From assembly GCA_965249645.1 (NCBI GenBank), contig CBDFML010000012.1:310001-374000 (forward strand): a stretch of DNA of 64,000 nucleotides, written 5' to 3'. The position numbers and the translations under genes were made by a program. This document shows positions 19,012 to 28,359 of the stretch, in pieces. This DNA comes from CAVOEB01 sp965249645 (GTDB lineage: Bacteria; Pseudomonadota; Alphaproteobacteria; UBA828; JAPUJA01). Under the pieces are notes generated by a model. It saw only the letters and a list, made by a program, of their open reading frames with translations, ran no database searches and was not told where the DNA came from. Each line of letters opens with the position of its first letter. Position 1 is the first letter of the stretch.

Positions 19012-20139
19012 ATGGCGCCTACCCCCGACCACATCGACCGGCTGACAGACCGCTATTTCAGCAAGACCCGCGAGACCGTCGGCCGCTTCGGCGACGTCAC
19101 CGTGACCTACGCCGTCTTCATGCGCCGCCCGGTGCGCTTCGCACCGCGTCTGATGGTCGAGTGGCTGGCCAGCGTGGCCGAGGCGCGGGATGTGAGCTTC
19201 GACATCGAGTTGTGCTTCGACGAGGGCGCCTGGGTCGGTGCCGGCGAACCGCTGGTCTATATTACCGGCCCGCTCTACCAGTTGGTCGATCTCGAGACCC
19301 TCTATCTTCAGCGTCTGGGCGCGCCGTGCGTGGCAGCGTATAACGCCTGCACCATGTGCGCCGATCTGCCCAAGGCCGCTTTTCTCGCCATGGATGCGCG
19401 CCATTGCGCGGGCACGGACATGGCCGAGTTCATGGCCTACGCTGCCAGCGTCGGCTCGGCCGCCGCGCGGTCGGAAACCGGAGCCGTGGGCTTCATCGGC
19501 AACGCGACCGACGCGACCGCCCATTATTTCGGCAACGAGCGCGGCATGGGCACCATGCCCCACGCGCTGGTCGGCTATGCCGGCTCGACGCTGCGCGCGG
19601 CCGAGATGTATCATGAGACGTTTCCGGGCGACGACATGACCGTGCTCGTCGACTATTTCGGTCGCGAGATCACCGATGCGCTCGAAGTCTGTGCACGCTT
19701 CCCCGACCTCGCTGCGCAAGCACGGCTCGGTGTGCGGGTCGACACCCACGGCGGGCGTTTCGTCGAGGGACTCGATACGTCGACGTCGTACGAGGTGCTC
19801 GGACGCCACCAGCCCGATGCGGTACGCACCTACCGGCGCGAGGAGGAACTTCGCTGGCTGGTCGGCACCGGGGTCAGTGCGGCAGCGATCTTCCACCTGC
19901 GCGATCAACTTGACCGGGCGGGCTTCGAGCGTGTCAAGATCGTGGCCAGCTCCGGCTTCAGCCCGGCGAAATGCCGGGTCATGGCCAGTGTCGACGTGCC
20001 GGTCGACATTGTCGGCACCGGCTCTTTTCTGCCCGAGGATTGGTCCGAGACCTACGCCACTGCCGACATCGTCGCCTACAACGGCGAACCCCGGGTCAAG
20101 GTCGGACGCGAGTTCCTGCTGCGCGATCCCAAGGCCTGA
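19012..20139 (+). CDS. Nicotinate phosphoribosyltransferase family protein
   Basis: A 375-residue member of the nicotinate/quinolinate phosphoribosyltransferase family. Seen: DRLTDRYFSKTRETV near the start, VYITGPLYQLVDLETLYLQRLG, the GVRVDTHGG strand, KIVASSGFSP and VDIVGTGSFLPE, which line the phosphoribosyl site. It converts nicotinate plus PRPP to nicotinate mononucleotide in NAD salvage. It is somewhat shorter than PncB of enterobacteria (about 400). The next gene is NAD synthase, 82 bp on, which supports the pathway assignment. Confidence 0.85.
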   Translation: MAPTPDHIDRLTDRYFSKTRETVGRFGDVTVTYAVFMRRPVRFAPRLMVEWLASVAEARDVSFDIELCFDEGAWVGAGEPLVYITGPLYQLVDLETLYLQRLGAPCVAAYNACTMCADLPKAAFLAMDARHCAGTDMAEFMAYAASVGSAAARSETGAVGFIGNATDATAHYFGNERGMGTMPHALVGYAGSTLRAAEMYHETFPGDDMTVLVDYFGREITDALEVCARFPDLAAQARLGVRVDTHGGRFVEGLDTSTSYEVLGRHQPDAVRTYRREEELRWLVGTGVSAAAIFHLRDQLDRAGFERVKIVASSGFSPAKCRVMASVDVPVDIVGTGSFLPEDWSETYATADIVAYNGEPRVKVGREFLLRDPKA

Positions 20140-20221
20140 AGGGTCGCGGCCGGCGGCAATTGACAGGGATTCGGCCGCAGCCTAGGGTCCGGCCATCACG
20201 CCTCAACCGAGTAATCCGGCC

Positions 20222-21886
20222 ATGACCGACGCATTGGCGATCGCGCTAGCCCAGATCAATCCCACGGTCGGCGCCATCGACGCCAACCTCGCGAAGATTC
20301 GCGAGGCGCGTGCCCGCGCGGCCGCGCAGGGTGCCGATCTCGTGGTCTTTACCGAGCTGGTGATCACCGGCTATCCGCCCGAGGATCTGATCCTCAAACC
20401 CATGTTCCAGGATGCGGCGGGCGCCGCGATCGAGCAGCTCGCCACCGATACCGGCGACGGCGGTCCGGCTCTGTTTCTCGGTGCGCCCTGGCGCGCGGAT
20501 GGGAAGCTGCACAACAGCGTCTTCCTGCTCGACGGGGGCGCCATCGCCGAGCGGCGTGACAAGCACGATCTGCCCAATTACGGCGTCTTCGATGAAAAAC
20601 GGGTGTTCGACGCCGGCTCGCTGCCCGGGCCGATGCCGTTTCGGGGGCTGCACCTCGGCGCCATGATCTGCGAGGATATGTGGACGAGCGAGATCGCCGA
20701 GTGCCTCGATGAGTGCGGTGCCGACATCTTCATCGTGATCAACGGCTCGCCGTTCGAATCCGACAAGACGGACGCCCGGCTCAACCTCGCGGTCGCCCGG
20801 GTCACCGAAACCCATCGGCCGCTGATCTACGTCAACCAGGTGGGCGGCCAGGACGAGCTGGTGTTCGACGGCGCGTCCTTCGTGCTCAACGCCGATTGTC
20901 GGCTCGCCTGTCGGCTGCCGGCGTTCGAGGAGGCGCTGGCGCTGACCTGCTGGGCGGCGGACGAGAACGGCGCCTGGACGTGTGCGCCCGAACCGCCGGC
21001 AGCCCAGCCCGAGCTTTTGGAAGCGATCTATTGCGCCATGGTGCTGGGCTTGCGCGACTATGTCGGCAAGAACGGGTTTCCCGGCGTGTTGATAGGCATG
21101 TCGGGCGGCGTCGATTCTGCGCTCAGCGCGGCGGTCGCTGCGGATGCGCTGGGCCCCGAACAGGTCCATTGCGTCATGATGGCGTCGCGCTACACCTCGG
21201 CCATGTCGGTCGACGACGCCATCGAATGCACAGGCCTGATCGGCGCGCGGCTCGATTCCGTGGCCATCGGACCGGCCGTGGAGGCCTACGACGCCATGCT
21301 GGCCCCGTTGTTCGCCGACCGTGCACCCGACGAGACCGAGGAGAACATCCAGGCCCGCGCGCGGGGCATGATCCTCATGGCGCTGTCCAACAAGTTCGGC
21401 GCCATGGTGCTCTCGACGGGCAACAAATCCGAAATGTCGGTTGGCTATGCCACTCTTTACGGCGATATGTGCGGCGGCTACTCCGTGCTCAAGGACGTCT
21501 ACAAGACCATCGTCTACGCGCTCTCGCACTGGCGCAATGAGCACCGGCCCGCAGGCGCGCTCGGGCCCGAAGGCCGGGTAATCCCCGAGCGCATCCTTAC
21601 CCGAGCGCCCTCGGCGGAGCTTCGCGACGAGCAGACCGACCAGGACAGCCTGCCGCCTTACGATGCACTCGACGACATCCTCGGCTGCCTGATTGAAGAA
21701 GAATTGCCCGTCGCCGACATCGTCGCGCGCGGCCACGCCAAGGAGACCGTCGCAAAGATCTGGCGCATGCTCGATATCGCCGAATACAAGCGCCGCCAAG
21801 CCCCGCCCGGGGTCAAGCTCACGCGGCGTTCCTTCGGCCGCGACCGCCGCTATCCGATTACCAACCGGTTCCGGTGCGTCGAATGA
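20222..21886 (+). CDS. nadE: Glutamine-hydrolysing NAD+ synthase
   Basis: A 554-residue two-domain enzyme making NAD from deamido-NAD. The N-terminal nitrilase-type glutaminase (ALAQINPTVGAIDANLAKI; Glu in FTELVITGYPPEDL; Lys in RRDKHDLPNYGVFDE; Cys in GAMICEDMW) feeds ammonia to the C-terminal synthetase with P-loop GMSGGVDSALSAAVA, then LSTGNKSEMSVGYATLYGDM. The C-terminus RFGRDRRYPITNRF-like tail is typical. The stop overlaps the gltX ATG (ATGA). It follows nicotinate phosphoribosyltransferase, forming a small NAD salvage unit. Confidence 0.94.
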   Translation: MTDALAIALAQINPTVGAIDANLAKIREARARAAAQGADLVVFTELVITGYPPEDLILKPMFQDAAGAAIEQLATDTGDGGPALFLGAPWRADGKLHNSVFLLDGGAIAERRDKHDLPNYGVFDEKRVFDAGSLPGPMPFRGLHLGAMICEDMWTSEIAECLDECGADIFIVINGSPFESDKTDARLNLAVARVTETHRPLIYVNQVGGQDELVFDGASFVLNADCRLACRLPAFEEALALTCWAADENGAWTCAPEPPAAQPELLEAIYCAMVLGLRDYVGKNGFPGVLIGMSGGVDSALSAAVAADALGPEQVHCVMMASRYTSAMSVDDAIECTGLIGARLDSVAIGPAVEAYDAMLAPLFADRAPDETEENIQARARGMILMALSNKFGAMVLSTGNKSEMSVGYATLYGDMCGGYSVLKDVYKTIVYALSHWRNEHRPAGALGPEGRVIPERILTRAPSAELRDEQTDQDSLPPYDALDDILGCLIEEELPVADIVARGHAKETVAKIWRMLDIAEYKRRQAPPGVKLTRRSFGRDRRYPITNRFRCVE

Positions 21887-23226
21887 GCGTGTCCGTCGTC
21901 CGCTTTGCGCCCAGCCCCACGGGCCGGCTGCATGTGGGCAACGCACGCGTCGCGTTGCTCAACCGGCTGTTCGCGAAAGGCGAGGGGCGCTTTCTGCTGC
22001 GCCTCGACGACACCGACACCGAGCGCTCCGAGGAGCGTTTCGTTGCCGCCATCAAGGACGACCTCGCCTGGCTCGGGCTCGCCTGGGACGATGAGATCCG
22101 CCAGTCCGAACGCCTCGAGAGCTACGCGGCGGCGTTCGAGCGGCTGAGAGATGCAGGGCGCGTCTATCCCTGCTTCGAGACGCCCGACGAGCTTGCCGCC
22201 CGGCGCAAGGCTCTCCAGGCCCGTGGCGCGCCTCCGGTCTATGATCGCGCAGCACTCGCCCTTGACGATGATGCGCGCGCCCGCATCGAGGCCGAGGGCC
22301 GCGTGCCCTATTTTCGCCTTCAGCTCGAAACCTCCGAGGTGATGTGGGACGATCTCGTGCGCGGCCCCGTGCGCATTGGGGCCGGCCATGTCAGCGACCC
22401 AGTGGTGCGTCGCGCCGACGGTCAGCCCACCTACACGCTGGCCTCTGTGGTCGACGATATCGAGACCGGCATCAGCCATGTCGTCCGGGGCGAGGATCAC
22501 GTCTCCAACACGGCGGTCCAGATCGAGCTGACCCGCGCGCTGGGCGCCGAGCCGCCCGCCTACGCCCACCTGCCGCTGCTCCACGGTTCGGGCGGCGAAA
22601 GCCTCTCGAAACGGACCGGCGGCGCGCTGACCCTGGCCGAGCTGCGCGAACGCGGCGTCGAGCCCCTGGCGCTGGCTTCGCTGTTGGCCCGTCTCGGCAC
22701 TTCCGAGGCGATCGCGCCCGCCGCGTCCCTCGACGAACTCGCCGCCGGGTTCGACTTCGCAAAAATCTCGCGCGCGGCCCCCACCTTCGACGAGCAGGAG
22801 GTCTTTCGCCTCAACGCCCGCGTCCTCCACGCCATGTCATTTGCCGAGGCCAGGCCGAGACTGGCGACGCTCGGGCTGAGCGTCGCCGACGAGGCATTCT
22901 GGATCATCGTGCGCGGCAACCTCGAGCGTATCGACGATGCGGTTCTCTGGGGCCGGGTCTGCTTCGGCGCGATCGAGCCCATCGTCGAGGATGCCGGATT
23001 TCTTGGCCAGGCGGCGGCGTTGTTGCCCGCGCCGCCGTGGGACGAGGCCACCTGGGCGGCCTGGACCGGGCAGGTCAAGGCCGCCAGCGGGCGCTCGGGT
23101 CGAGCGCTCTACCACCCGCTGCGCCTCGCGCTCACCGGCGTCGAGCATGGACCCGAGCTCAAGAATCTGTTACCCGTCATCGGCCCGGAGCGGGCGCGCG
23201 CCCGGCTTGCGGGCCGAACCGCCTGA
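21883..23226 (+). CDS. gltX: Glutamyl-tRNA synthetase
   Basis: A 447-residue class I tRNA synthetase. The HIGH motif reads HVGN in PSPTGRLHVGNARVALLN, and the KMSKS loop reads LSKR in GGESLSKRTGGALT. The catalytic core continues with TYTLASVVDDIETGISHVVRGEDH. ATG 21883 overlaps the nadE stop by four bases (ATGA). Many alphaproteobacteria carry two GluRS genes, one of them charging tRNA-Gln; from this window I cannot tell whether another copy exists or which specificity this one has. Confidence 0.92.
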   Translation: MSVSVVRFAPSPTGRLHVGNARVALLNRLFAKGEGRFLLRLDDTDTERSEERFVAAIKDDLAWLGLAWDDEIRQSERLESYAAAFERLRDAGRVYPCFETPDELAARRKALQARGAPPVYDRAALALDDDARARIEAEGRVPYFRLQLETSEVMWDDLVRGPVRIGAGHVSDPVVRRADGQPTYTLASVVDDIETGISHVVRGEDHVSNTAVQIELTRALGAEPPAYAHLPLLHGSGGESLSKRTGGALTLAELRERGVEPLALASLLARLGTSEAIAPAASLDELAAGFDFAKISRAAPTFDEQEVFRLNARVLHAMSFAEARPRLATLGLSVADEAFWIIVRGNLERIDDAVLWGRVCFGAIEPIVEDAGFLGQAAALLPAPPWDEATWAAWTGQVKAASGRSGRALYHPLRLALTGVEHGPELKNLLPVIGPERARARLAGRTA

Positions 23227-23255
23227 AATAAAAGACCTTTTCCAGCGTGGATGCC

Positions 23256-24614
23256 GTGAGTCTCGTCGTCTATAACAGCCAGAGCCGCCGCAAGGTGCCG
23301 TTCGAGCCCGTCGATCCCGGCCATGTGCGTTTCTACGTCTGCGGCCCCACGGTCTACGACCGAGCCCATATCGGCAACGCGCGTCCCGTCGTGGTGTTCG
23401 ACCTGCTCTATCGCCTGCTCAGGCACAAGTTTCCGAAGGTCACGTACGCGCGCAACATCACCGACGTGGACGACAAGATCAACGCCGCCGCCAAGGCCAA
23501 CGCAGAGCCCATCGGCGCGCTCACCGCCCGCACGACGCAGATGTTTCACGACGATATGGCGGCGCTCAATTCGCTGGCGCCCGACATCGAGCCTTGCGCC
23601 ACCGACCATATCCCCCAGATGATCGCGCTGGTCGAGAAACTCATCGAAACCGGCCACGCCTACGCCGCCGACGGCCATGTGCTGTTCCAGGTCTCCACCA
23701 TGGTCGATTACGGCAAGCTCTCGGGGCGCAACCGCGACGAGATGATCGCCGGCGCCCGGGTCGAGGTCGCGCCCTACAAGAAAGACCCTGCCGACTTTGT
23801 GTTGTGGAAGCCCTCCGACGACGACGCGCCGGGCTGGGACAGCCCCTGGGGCTACGGCCGGCCGGGCTGGCACCTCGAATGCTCGGCCATGAGCCAGCAC
23901 CATCTGGGCGAGCATTTCGACATTCACGGCGGCGGCTCCGATCTTATCTTCCCCCACCACGAAAACGAGATCGCCCAGAGCGAATGCGCCCACGACGGCC
24001 GGCCCTTCGTGAACACCTGGATGCATAACGGCTTCCTTTCGGTCGAGGGCGAGAAAATGTCGAAGTCGCTGGGCAACTTCATCACCGTCCACGAGCTGCT
24101 CGACGAGGGCACGCCCGGCGAAGTCATCCGCCTTCTCCTGCTCTCCACCCATTACCGCCACCCGCTCGACTTCACCCGCGACGGGCTGAAAGAAGCCAAG
24201 AAGAAGCTCGACCACTGGGTCCGCGCCGTAACCGGTGTCTGGCGCCCGCCAACGGAAGAGAGAGGAGCCGTGCCCGACGACCTGATCGAGGCCCTCGAGG
24301 ACGACCTCAACACGCCGAGGGCGATTACCGCGCTCGACGCCCTCGATGCTGATGGCGATGCCGCCGGGTTGCTTGCGGGCGCGCAATTCATGGGCCTGCT
24401 GGGCGTGGCGCCCGATAACTGGTTCAAGGGCCGCGCCGAGAGTGGCGCCTCGTCTGGCCCCGACGAGGCGGAGATAGAACGCATGATCGCGGCGCGGATC
24501 GAGGCGCGCAACGCCAGGGATTTCGCCGCCGCCGACGACATCCGCGACAAGCTTGCCGCCCACGGCATCGCACTCGAGGACGGTCCCGAGGGCACCACCT
24601 GGAGGCGCACCTAG
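23256..24614 (+). CDS. cysS: Cysteinyl-tRNA synthetase
   Basis: A 452-residue class I synthetase. HIGH motif is HIGN in CGPTVYDRAHIGNARPVV with a zinc cysteine; further zinc ligands lie in GWHLECSAMSQHHLGEHFDIHGGG and PHHENE, and KMSKSLGNF is intact. I chose GTG 23256 (MSLVVYNS), matching the family N-terminus; GTG 23247 is an alternative adding three residues. The stop codon shares its last base with the GTG of the next gene, so the two are translationally coupled. Confidence 0.93.
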   Translation: MSLVVYNSQSRRKVPFEPVDPGHVRFYVCGPTVYDRAHIGNARPVVVFDLLYRLLRHKFPKVTYARNITDVDDKINAAAKANAEPIGALTARTTQMFHDDMAALNSLAPDIEPCATDHIPQMIALVEKLIETGHAYAADGHVLFQVSTMVDYGKLSGRNRDEMIAGARVEVAPYKKDPADFVLWKPSDDDAPGWDSPWGYGRPGWHLECSAMSQHHLGEHFDIHGGGSDLIFPHHENEIAQSECAHDGRPFVNTWMHNGFLSVEGEKMSKSLGNFITVHELLDEGTPGEVIRLLLLSTHYRHPLDFTRDGLKEAKKKLDHWVRAVTGVWRPPTEERGAVPDDLIEALEDDLNTPRAITALDALDADGDAAGLLAGAQFMGLLGVAPDNWFKGRAESGASSGPDEAEIERMIAARIEARNARDFAAADDIRDKLAAHGIALEDGPEGTTWRRT

Positions 24615-26212
24615 TGGCATCGGACAAGCGCATTTTCATCTACGACAGCACCCTTCGCGACGGCGCCCAGACCCGCGGTGTCGATTTCACCACGGGCGAC
24701 AAGGTGGTGCTCGCGGCCGAACTCGATCGCCTCGGCATCGATTACGTCGAGGGCGGCTGGCCCGGCGCCAACCCCACGGACGACGCCTTCTTCGCCGCTC
24801 CGCCCCCGCTTGTTCACGCCACGCTCACCGCCTTCGGCATGACGCGCCGGCCCGGACGCTCGGCGGACAACGACCCGGGCCTGCAGGCGATTTTGGGCAC
24901 CGGCGTGTCCGCCGTCTGCATGGTCGGCAAGACCTGGGATTTTCACGTCCGGGTCGCGCTCGAGACCACGCGCGAGGAAAACCTCACTATGATCCGTGAC
25001 AGCGTGCAGGCTGCCGTCGGAGTCGGCCTTGAGCTGCTGTTCGATGCCGAGCATTTCTTCGACGGCTATCGCGCCGATCCCGGCTACGCCCTGGCCTGCG
25101 CGCAAGCCGCGCTGGAATCGGGCGCGCGCTGGATCGTGCTGTGCGATACCAACGGCGGCACGCTCCCCGATGAGGTCGAACGCGTCGTGGCCGAAGTCGC
25201 CGAGCGCATTCCGGGCGAGAAGCTCGGCATCCACTGCCACAACGACACCGAAAACGCGGTCGCCAACAGCCTCGCCGCCGTGCGCGCCGGTGCGCGCCAG
25301 GTCCAGGGCACCATCAATGGTCTCGGCGAGCGCTGCGGCAACGCGAACCTCACCTCGGTGATCCCGAACCTGATGCTCAAGATGGGTTTGGAGACCGGCC
25401 TGTCCGACGAACGGCTGGAGCGCCTCACCCGCGTCTCGCGCCTGGTCGACGAACTGCTCAACCGCGCGCCCGACCGCCACGCGCCCTATGTCGGCGAATC
25501 GGCGTTCGCCCACAAGGGCGGGCTGCACGTCTCGGCGGTGGCCAAGAATCCGCGCTCCTACGAGCATATCGAGCCGATGCGCGTCGGCAACGAGCGCCAG
25601 ATGGTGGTGTCCGACCAGGCGGGCCGGGCCAACGTTCTGGCGCGGCTTTCCGAGGCGGGCTTTCCCGTGCCGCCGCCCGAGGAAAAGCTCACCCGCCTCG
25701 TCGAACAGGTCAAGGCGCGCGAGTTCGAGGGCTTTTCCTACGACGGCTCCGAAGCGAGCTTCGAACTGCTGGCCCACCGCGAGCTCGATCATGTGCCCGA
25801 CTACTTCCGCCTCGACAGCTTCCGCGTGCTCGACGAGCGTCGCTACAACGCGAAGGGCGATCTCATCACTCTCTCCGAGGCGACCATCAAGATCGAGGCC
25901 GGCGATGACCGGATCATGACCGTCGCGGAAGGCAAGGGCCCGGTCAACGCGCTGGACAACGCGCTGCGCAAGGCGCTGAGCAACGCCTATCCGGCGCTGG
26001 CCGCAATGCGCCTGGTCGATTACAAGGTCCGCATCCTCACGCCCACGGAGGGCTCCGAGGCGCGCATCCGGGTGCTGATCGAAAGCATGGATGCAGAGGG
26101 CGAGCGCTGGTCGACAGTGGGCGTCTCGGCGAACGTCATCGACGCCTCCTACAACGCGCTCCACGACGCCATCACCTACATGCTCTACCGCGCCGGCGTC
26201 CCGGCGCCGTAG
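24614..26212 (+). CDS. cimA: (R)-citramalate synthase
   Basis: A 532-residue enzyme of the isopropylmalate/citramalate synthase family, which condenses pyruvate and acetyl-CoA toward isoleucine. The catalytic barrel shows YDSTLRDGAQTRGVDFTTGDK, VEGGWPGANPTD, CDTNGGTLPDEV and GIHCHNDTENAVANS (metal histidines), then a C-terminal LeuA-type regulatory domain ending in ASYNALHDAITYMLYRAG. The GWPGANPTD and NGLGERCGNANL runs favour the CimA subgroup over LeuA. The GTG start overlaps the cysS stop by one base. Confidence 0.88.
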   Translation: MASDKRIFIYDSTLRDGAQTRGVDFTTGDKVVLAAELDRLGIDYVEGGWPGANPTDDAFFAAPPPLVHATLTAFGMTRRPGRSADNDPGLQAILGTGVSAVCMVGKTWDFHVRVALETTREENLTMIRDSVQAAVGVGLELLFDAEHFFDGYRADPGYALACAQAALESGARWIVLCDTNGGTLPDEVERVVAEVAERIPGEKLGIHCHNDTENAVANSLAAVRAGARQVQGTINGLGERCGNANLTSVIPNLMLKMGLETGLSDERLERLTRVSRLVDELLNRAPDRHAPYVGESAFAHKGGLHVSAVAKNPRSYEHIEPMRVGNERQMVVSDQAGRANVLARLSEAGFPVPPPEEKLTRLVEQVKAREFEGFSYDGSEASFELLAHRELDHVPDYFRLDSFRVLDERRYNAKGDLITLSEATIKIEAGDDRIMTVAEGKGPVNALDNALRKALSNAYPALAAMRLVDYKVRILTPTEGSEARIRVLIESMDAEGERWSTVGVSANVIDASYNALHDAITYMLYRAGVPAP

Positions 26213-26243
26213 CGAAGGTCCAAGTGAGCGAAGCGAACCGGAC

Positions 26244-26335
26244 ATTCGCAAGCCCGCGACTGCGGGCCGCCGCTTATGCGGCGAAAGCCTGCGTGGCGAC
26301 TGAACGCAGTTCAGCGCTATCGTTTAACGCTGAAC
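26244..26335 (+). repeat. Two-hairpin interspersed repeat, copy A
   Basis: This copy of the dispersed repeat lies between cimA and trmJ. The second hairpin CGCCGC-TTAT-GCGGCG is at 26268-26283; the first hairpin is compressed (CCCGC...GCGGG at 26253-26266). It is followed by AGCCTGCGTGGCGACTGAACGC and a private hairpin GTTCAGCG/CGCTGAAC at 26309-26335. Related copies lie near 30253, 38938, 62915 and 63171. Confidence 0.75.
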
Positions 26336-26356
26336 GGAAATATTTCTAGGACTCTC

Positions 26357-27136
26357 ATGGCGGGAACCGACACAGCAGAATCCTCGGCAACGGGCGGGCC
26401 GGCGGTCATCCTCGTCGATCCCCAACTGGGCGAGAACATCGGCACCACGGCCCGCGCGATGCTCAATTTCGGGCTGACCGATCTGCGTCTTGTCCGCCCG
26501 CGCGACGGCTGGCCCAACGCCAAGGCGCTCAACGCTGCGTCGGGTGCCGACGAGGTGATCGCCGGGGTGCGAATTTTCGACGTCACCGCCGATGCGCTTG
26601 CCGGCCTGCACCGGGTTTATGCCGCCACCGCGCGCGACCGCCACATGGTCAAGCCGGTGGTCACGCCCCGCCGGGCGGCGGCGGAGATGCGCGAGGCCAA
26701 GGCCGGCGGGCTTGCCTGCGGCATCCTCTTCGGGCCTGAGCGGACCGGCCTGCACAACGACGACGTGGTGCTGGCCGATGCGGTGCTCGCCCTGCCGCTC
26801 AACCCGGCCTTTTCCTCACTCAACCTCGCCCAGGCCGTGCTTGCCGTGGCCTACGAATGGTTCCAGGCGGGCGATGAGACGTCGCCTGTCGAATTGCCGC
26901 TGCAAGATACCCGCCCCGCGACGAAGGACGAGCTGGTCAACTTTTTCGACCATCTCGAGCGCGAGCTCGACGCGGTGGGCTTCTTCCCCACGCCCGAGAC
27001 GCGCCCCTCCATGGTGCGCAATTTGCGCAACCTGTTCGGCCGCACCGCATTGACCGAGCAGGACGTCCAGACGCTGCACGGCGTCGTCGCGCGCCTGCGC
27101 CGGCCCAAGGGCACTCCGCCTCGGGGCGAAGCCTGA
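26357..27136 (+). CDS. trmJ: tRNA 2'-O-methyltransferase TrmJ (SpoU family)
   Basis: A 259-residue SPOUT methyltransferase. Motifs: LVDPQLGENIGTTARAMLNFGL (motif 1), GILFGPERTGLHNDDV (motif 2) and NPAFSSLNLAQAVLAVAYEW (motif 3), the knot that binds AdoMet. It methylates the ribose at position 32 in tRNAs. I chose ATG 26357; the frame is open upstream into repeat copy A. The last 40 or so codons are duplicated almost exactly at about 29313-29438, beyond a reverse-strand two-gene cassette (see findings). Confidence 0.9.
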   Translation: MAGTDTAESSATGGPAVILVDPQLGENIGTTARAMLNFGLTDLRLVRPRDGWPNAKALNAASGADEVIAGVRIFDVTADALAGLHRVYAATARDRHMVKPVVTPRRAAAEMREAKAGGLACGILFGPERTGLHNDDVVLADAVLALPLNPAFSSLNLAQAVLAVAYEWFQAGDETSPVELPLQDTRPATKDELVNFFDHLERELDAVGFFPTPETRPSMVRNLRNLFGRTALTEQDVQTLHGVVARLRRPKGTPPRGEA

Positions 27137-27197
27137 CCAAACCGGAATCGGAACAGGCGGGATCGTTCAGTTCGCACCGACCCGCGTCGGGCCTTGA

Positions 27198-28343
27198 CTA
27201 GCGTCGGTTACTCGGCAGTTCGCCCATCGCTTCGAGATACGTCTTGTGCATGCGGTGGCCCTGCTGCTCCGAGAAAAATCCGAACGATTCGTCGACCGAA
27301 TAGTAGCCGTTGGTATAGGCACGCGAACGCATGCCCTTCTGGACGTGCTCGAAGACCTGGAAATCCTCGGGATTTGCCCGATCGTCGAGATAGTCAAGCA
27401 TGGCCTGGGCATTTTCGCCCGGCGGGTCTTCCATCAGATAGACCTCCGAGGTCTGCATGGATCGCTCCATGCCCGTCGGCGCCGAGGTCATGACGCCGAA
27501 ATTGGCCGGTCCCGGATAGACGATGAAGACGGTATTGGGAAAGATCAGGTACATCCGGAACTCTTTTTCCTCGTCGTCGGGCGTCAGCCGGTAGAACTTG
27601 CAGTCGAAACTGCCGGGATCGCCGCGCAGGCTGAGATGGATCCCCTCCTCGGGGATCGTCCAGTGCAGGCTGTCGTAGCTGATCACCGTATCCATCTCTG
27701 GGTGCCCTACCAGCGCGTGGAAGGCGTCGGCGAAATTGTCGGTAATCAGCTTCCAGTTGGCGACGATCTCGCCGTCCTGGCGCGCGACCATGGTCATCTT
27801 CTCGAGCTCCGGCCAGTCGGCCACTATCTCCTCCTCGAGACCCGGCGTCTGGCTCTTGAGCGATTTGGCCTCCGGATCGAGATTGACAAACACGAAGCTT
27901 GCCAGCGTCTCCACGCGAACCTCCTTCAGGCACAGGGGTTCCAGGTCCACGCCGCGCTCCTTGAAGAAGCCGGGGGCGCCGACCACCTTGCCGCCGAGGT
28001 CGTAGGTCCAGCCGTGGATCGGGCAGCTGAACTTGCTCCGTTTGCCGCTGCCTTCGAGAAGCTCGCTGCCCCGATGGGAGCAGACGTTATAAAACCCGCG
28101 CAGGCTCCCATCCTTCTGCCGGACGACGAACAGTCCCTGATCGAGCACGCTGCAGGTAATAAAGCTGCCAGGCTCAGTCAGATCGCCCGTAAGGCCCGCA
28201 TACTGCCAGGTCTTGAAGAAGATCGCCTCGCGCTCGCGTTCATAAATCGCGGGAGTCCGGTAGTAATAAGACGGCAGCGTTCGCGATTTGCGCGGGTCCG
28301 CGTCGAAAGTTTTCAGGCGCTCCTCGGCTGTCGTCTTCGCCAT
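27198..28343 (-). CDS. Rieske non-heme iron oxygenase, alpha subunit
   Basis: A 381-residue ring-hydroxylating-oxygenase-type protein. The Rieske 2Fe-2S site is Cys88-His90 (NVCSHRG) and Cys107-His110 (CPIHGWTYDL). The catalytic iron site is the D-x2-H-x4-H run in DNFADAFHALVGH. ATG 28343 has GGAGGAGG upstream. The gene is behind an alpha/beta hydrolase gene, 16 bp away, on the reverse strand. No ferredoxin or reductase gene is near. The family includes choline, carnitine and betaine demethylating oxygenases as well as aromatic dioxygenases; the substrate cannot be read from the sequence. The cassette interrupts the trmJ-rpsD interval. Confidence 0.85.
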   Translation of the reverse strand: MAKTTAEERLKTFDADPRKSRTLPSYYYRTPAIYEREREAIFFKTWQYAGLTGDLTEPGSFITCSVLDQGLFVVRQKDGSLRGFYNVCSHRGSELLEGSGKRSKFSCPIHGWTYDLGGKVVGAPGFFKERGVDLEPLCLKEVRVETLASFVFVNLDPEAKSLKSQTPGLEEEIVADWPELEKMTMVARQDGEIVANWKLITDNFADAFHALVGHPEMDTVISYDSLHWTIPEEGIHLSLRGDPGSFDCKFYRLTPDDEEKEFRMYLIFPNTVFIVYPGPANFGVMTSAPTGMERSMQTSEVYLMEDPPGENAQAMLDYLDDRANPEDFQVFEHVQKGMRSRAYTNGYYSVDESFGFFSEQQGHRMHKTYLEAMGELPSNRR

Positions 28344-28359
28344 GATTTGCCTCCTCCGA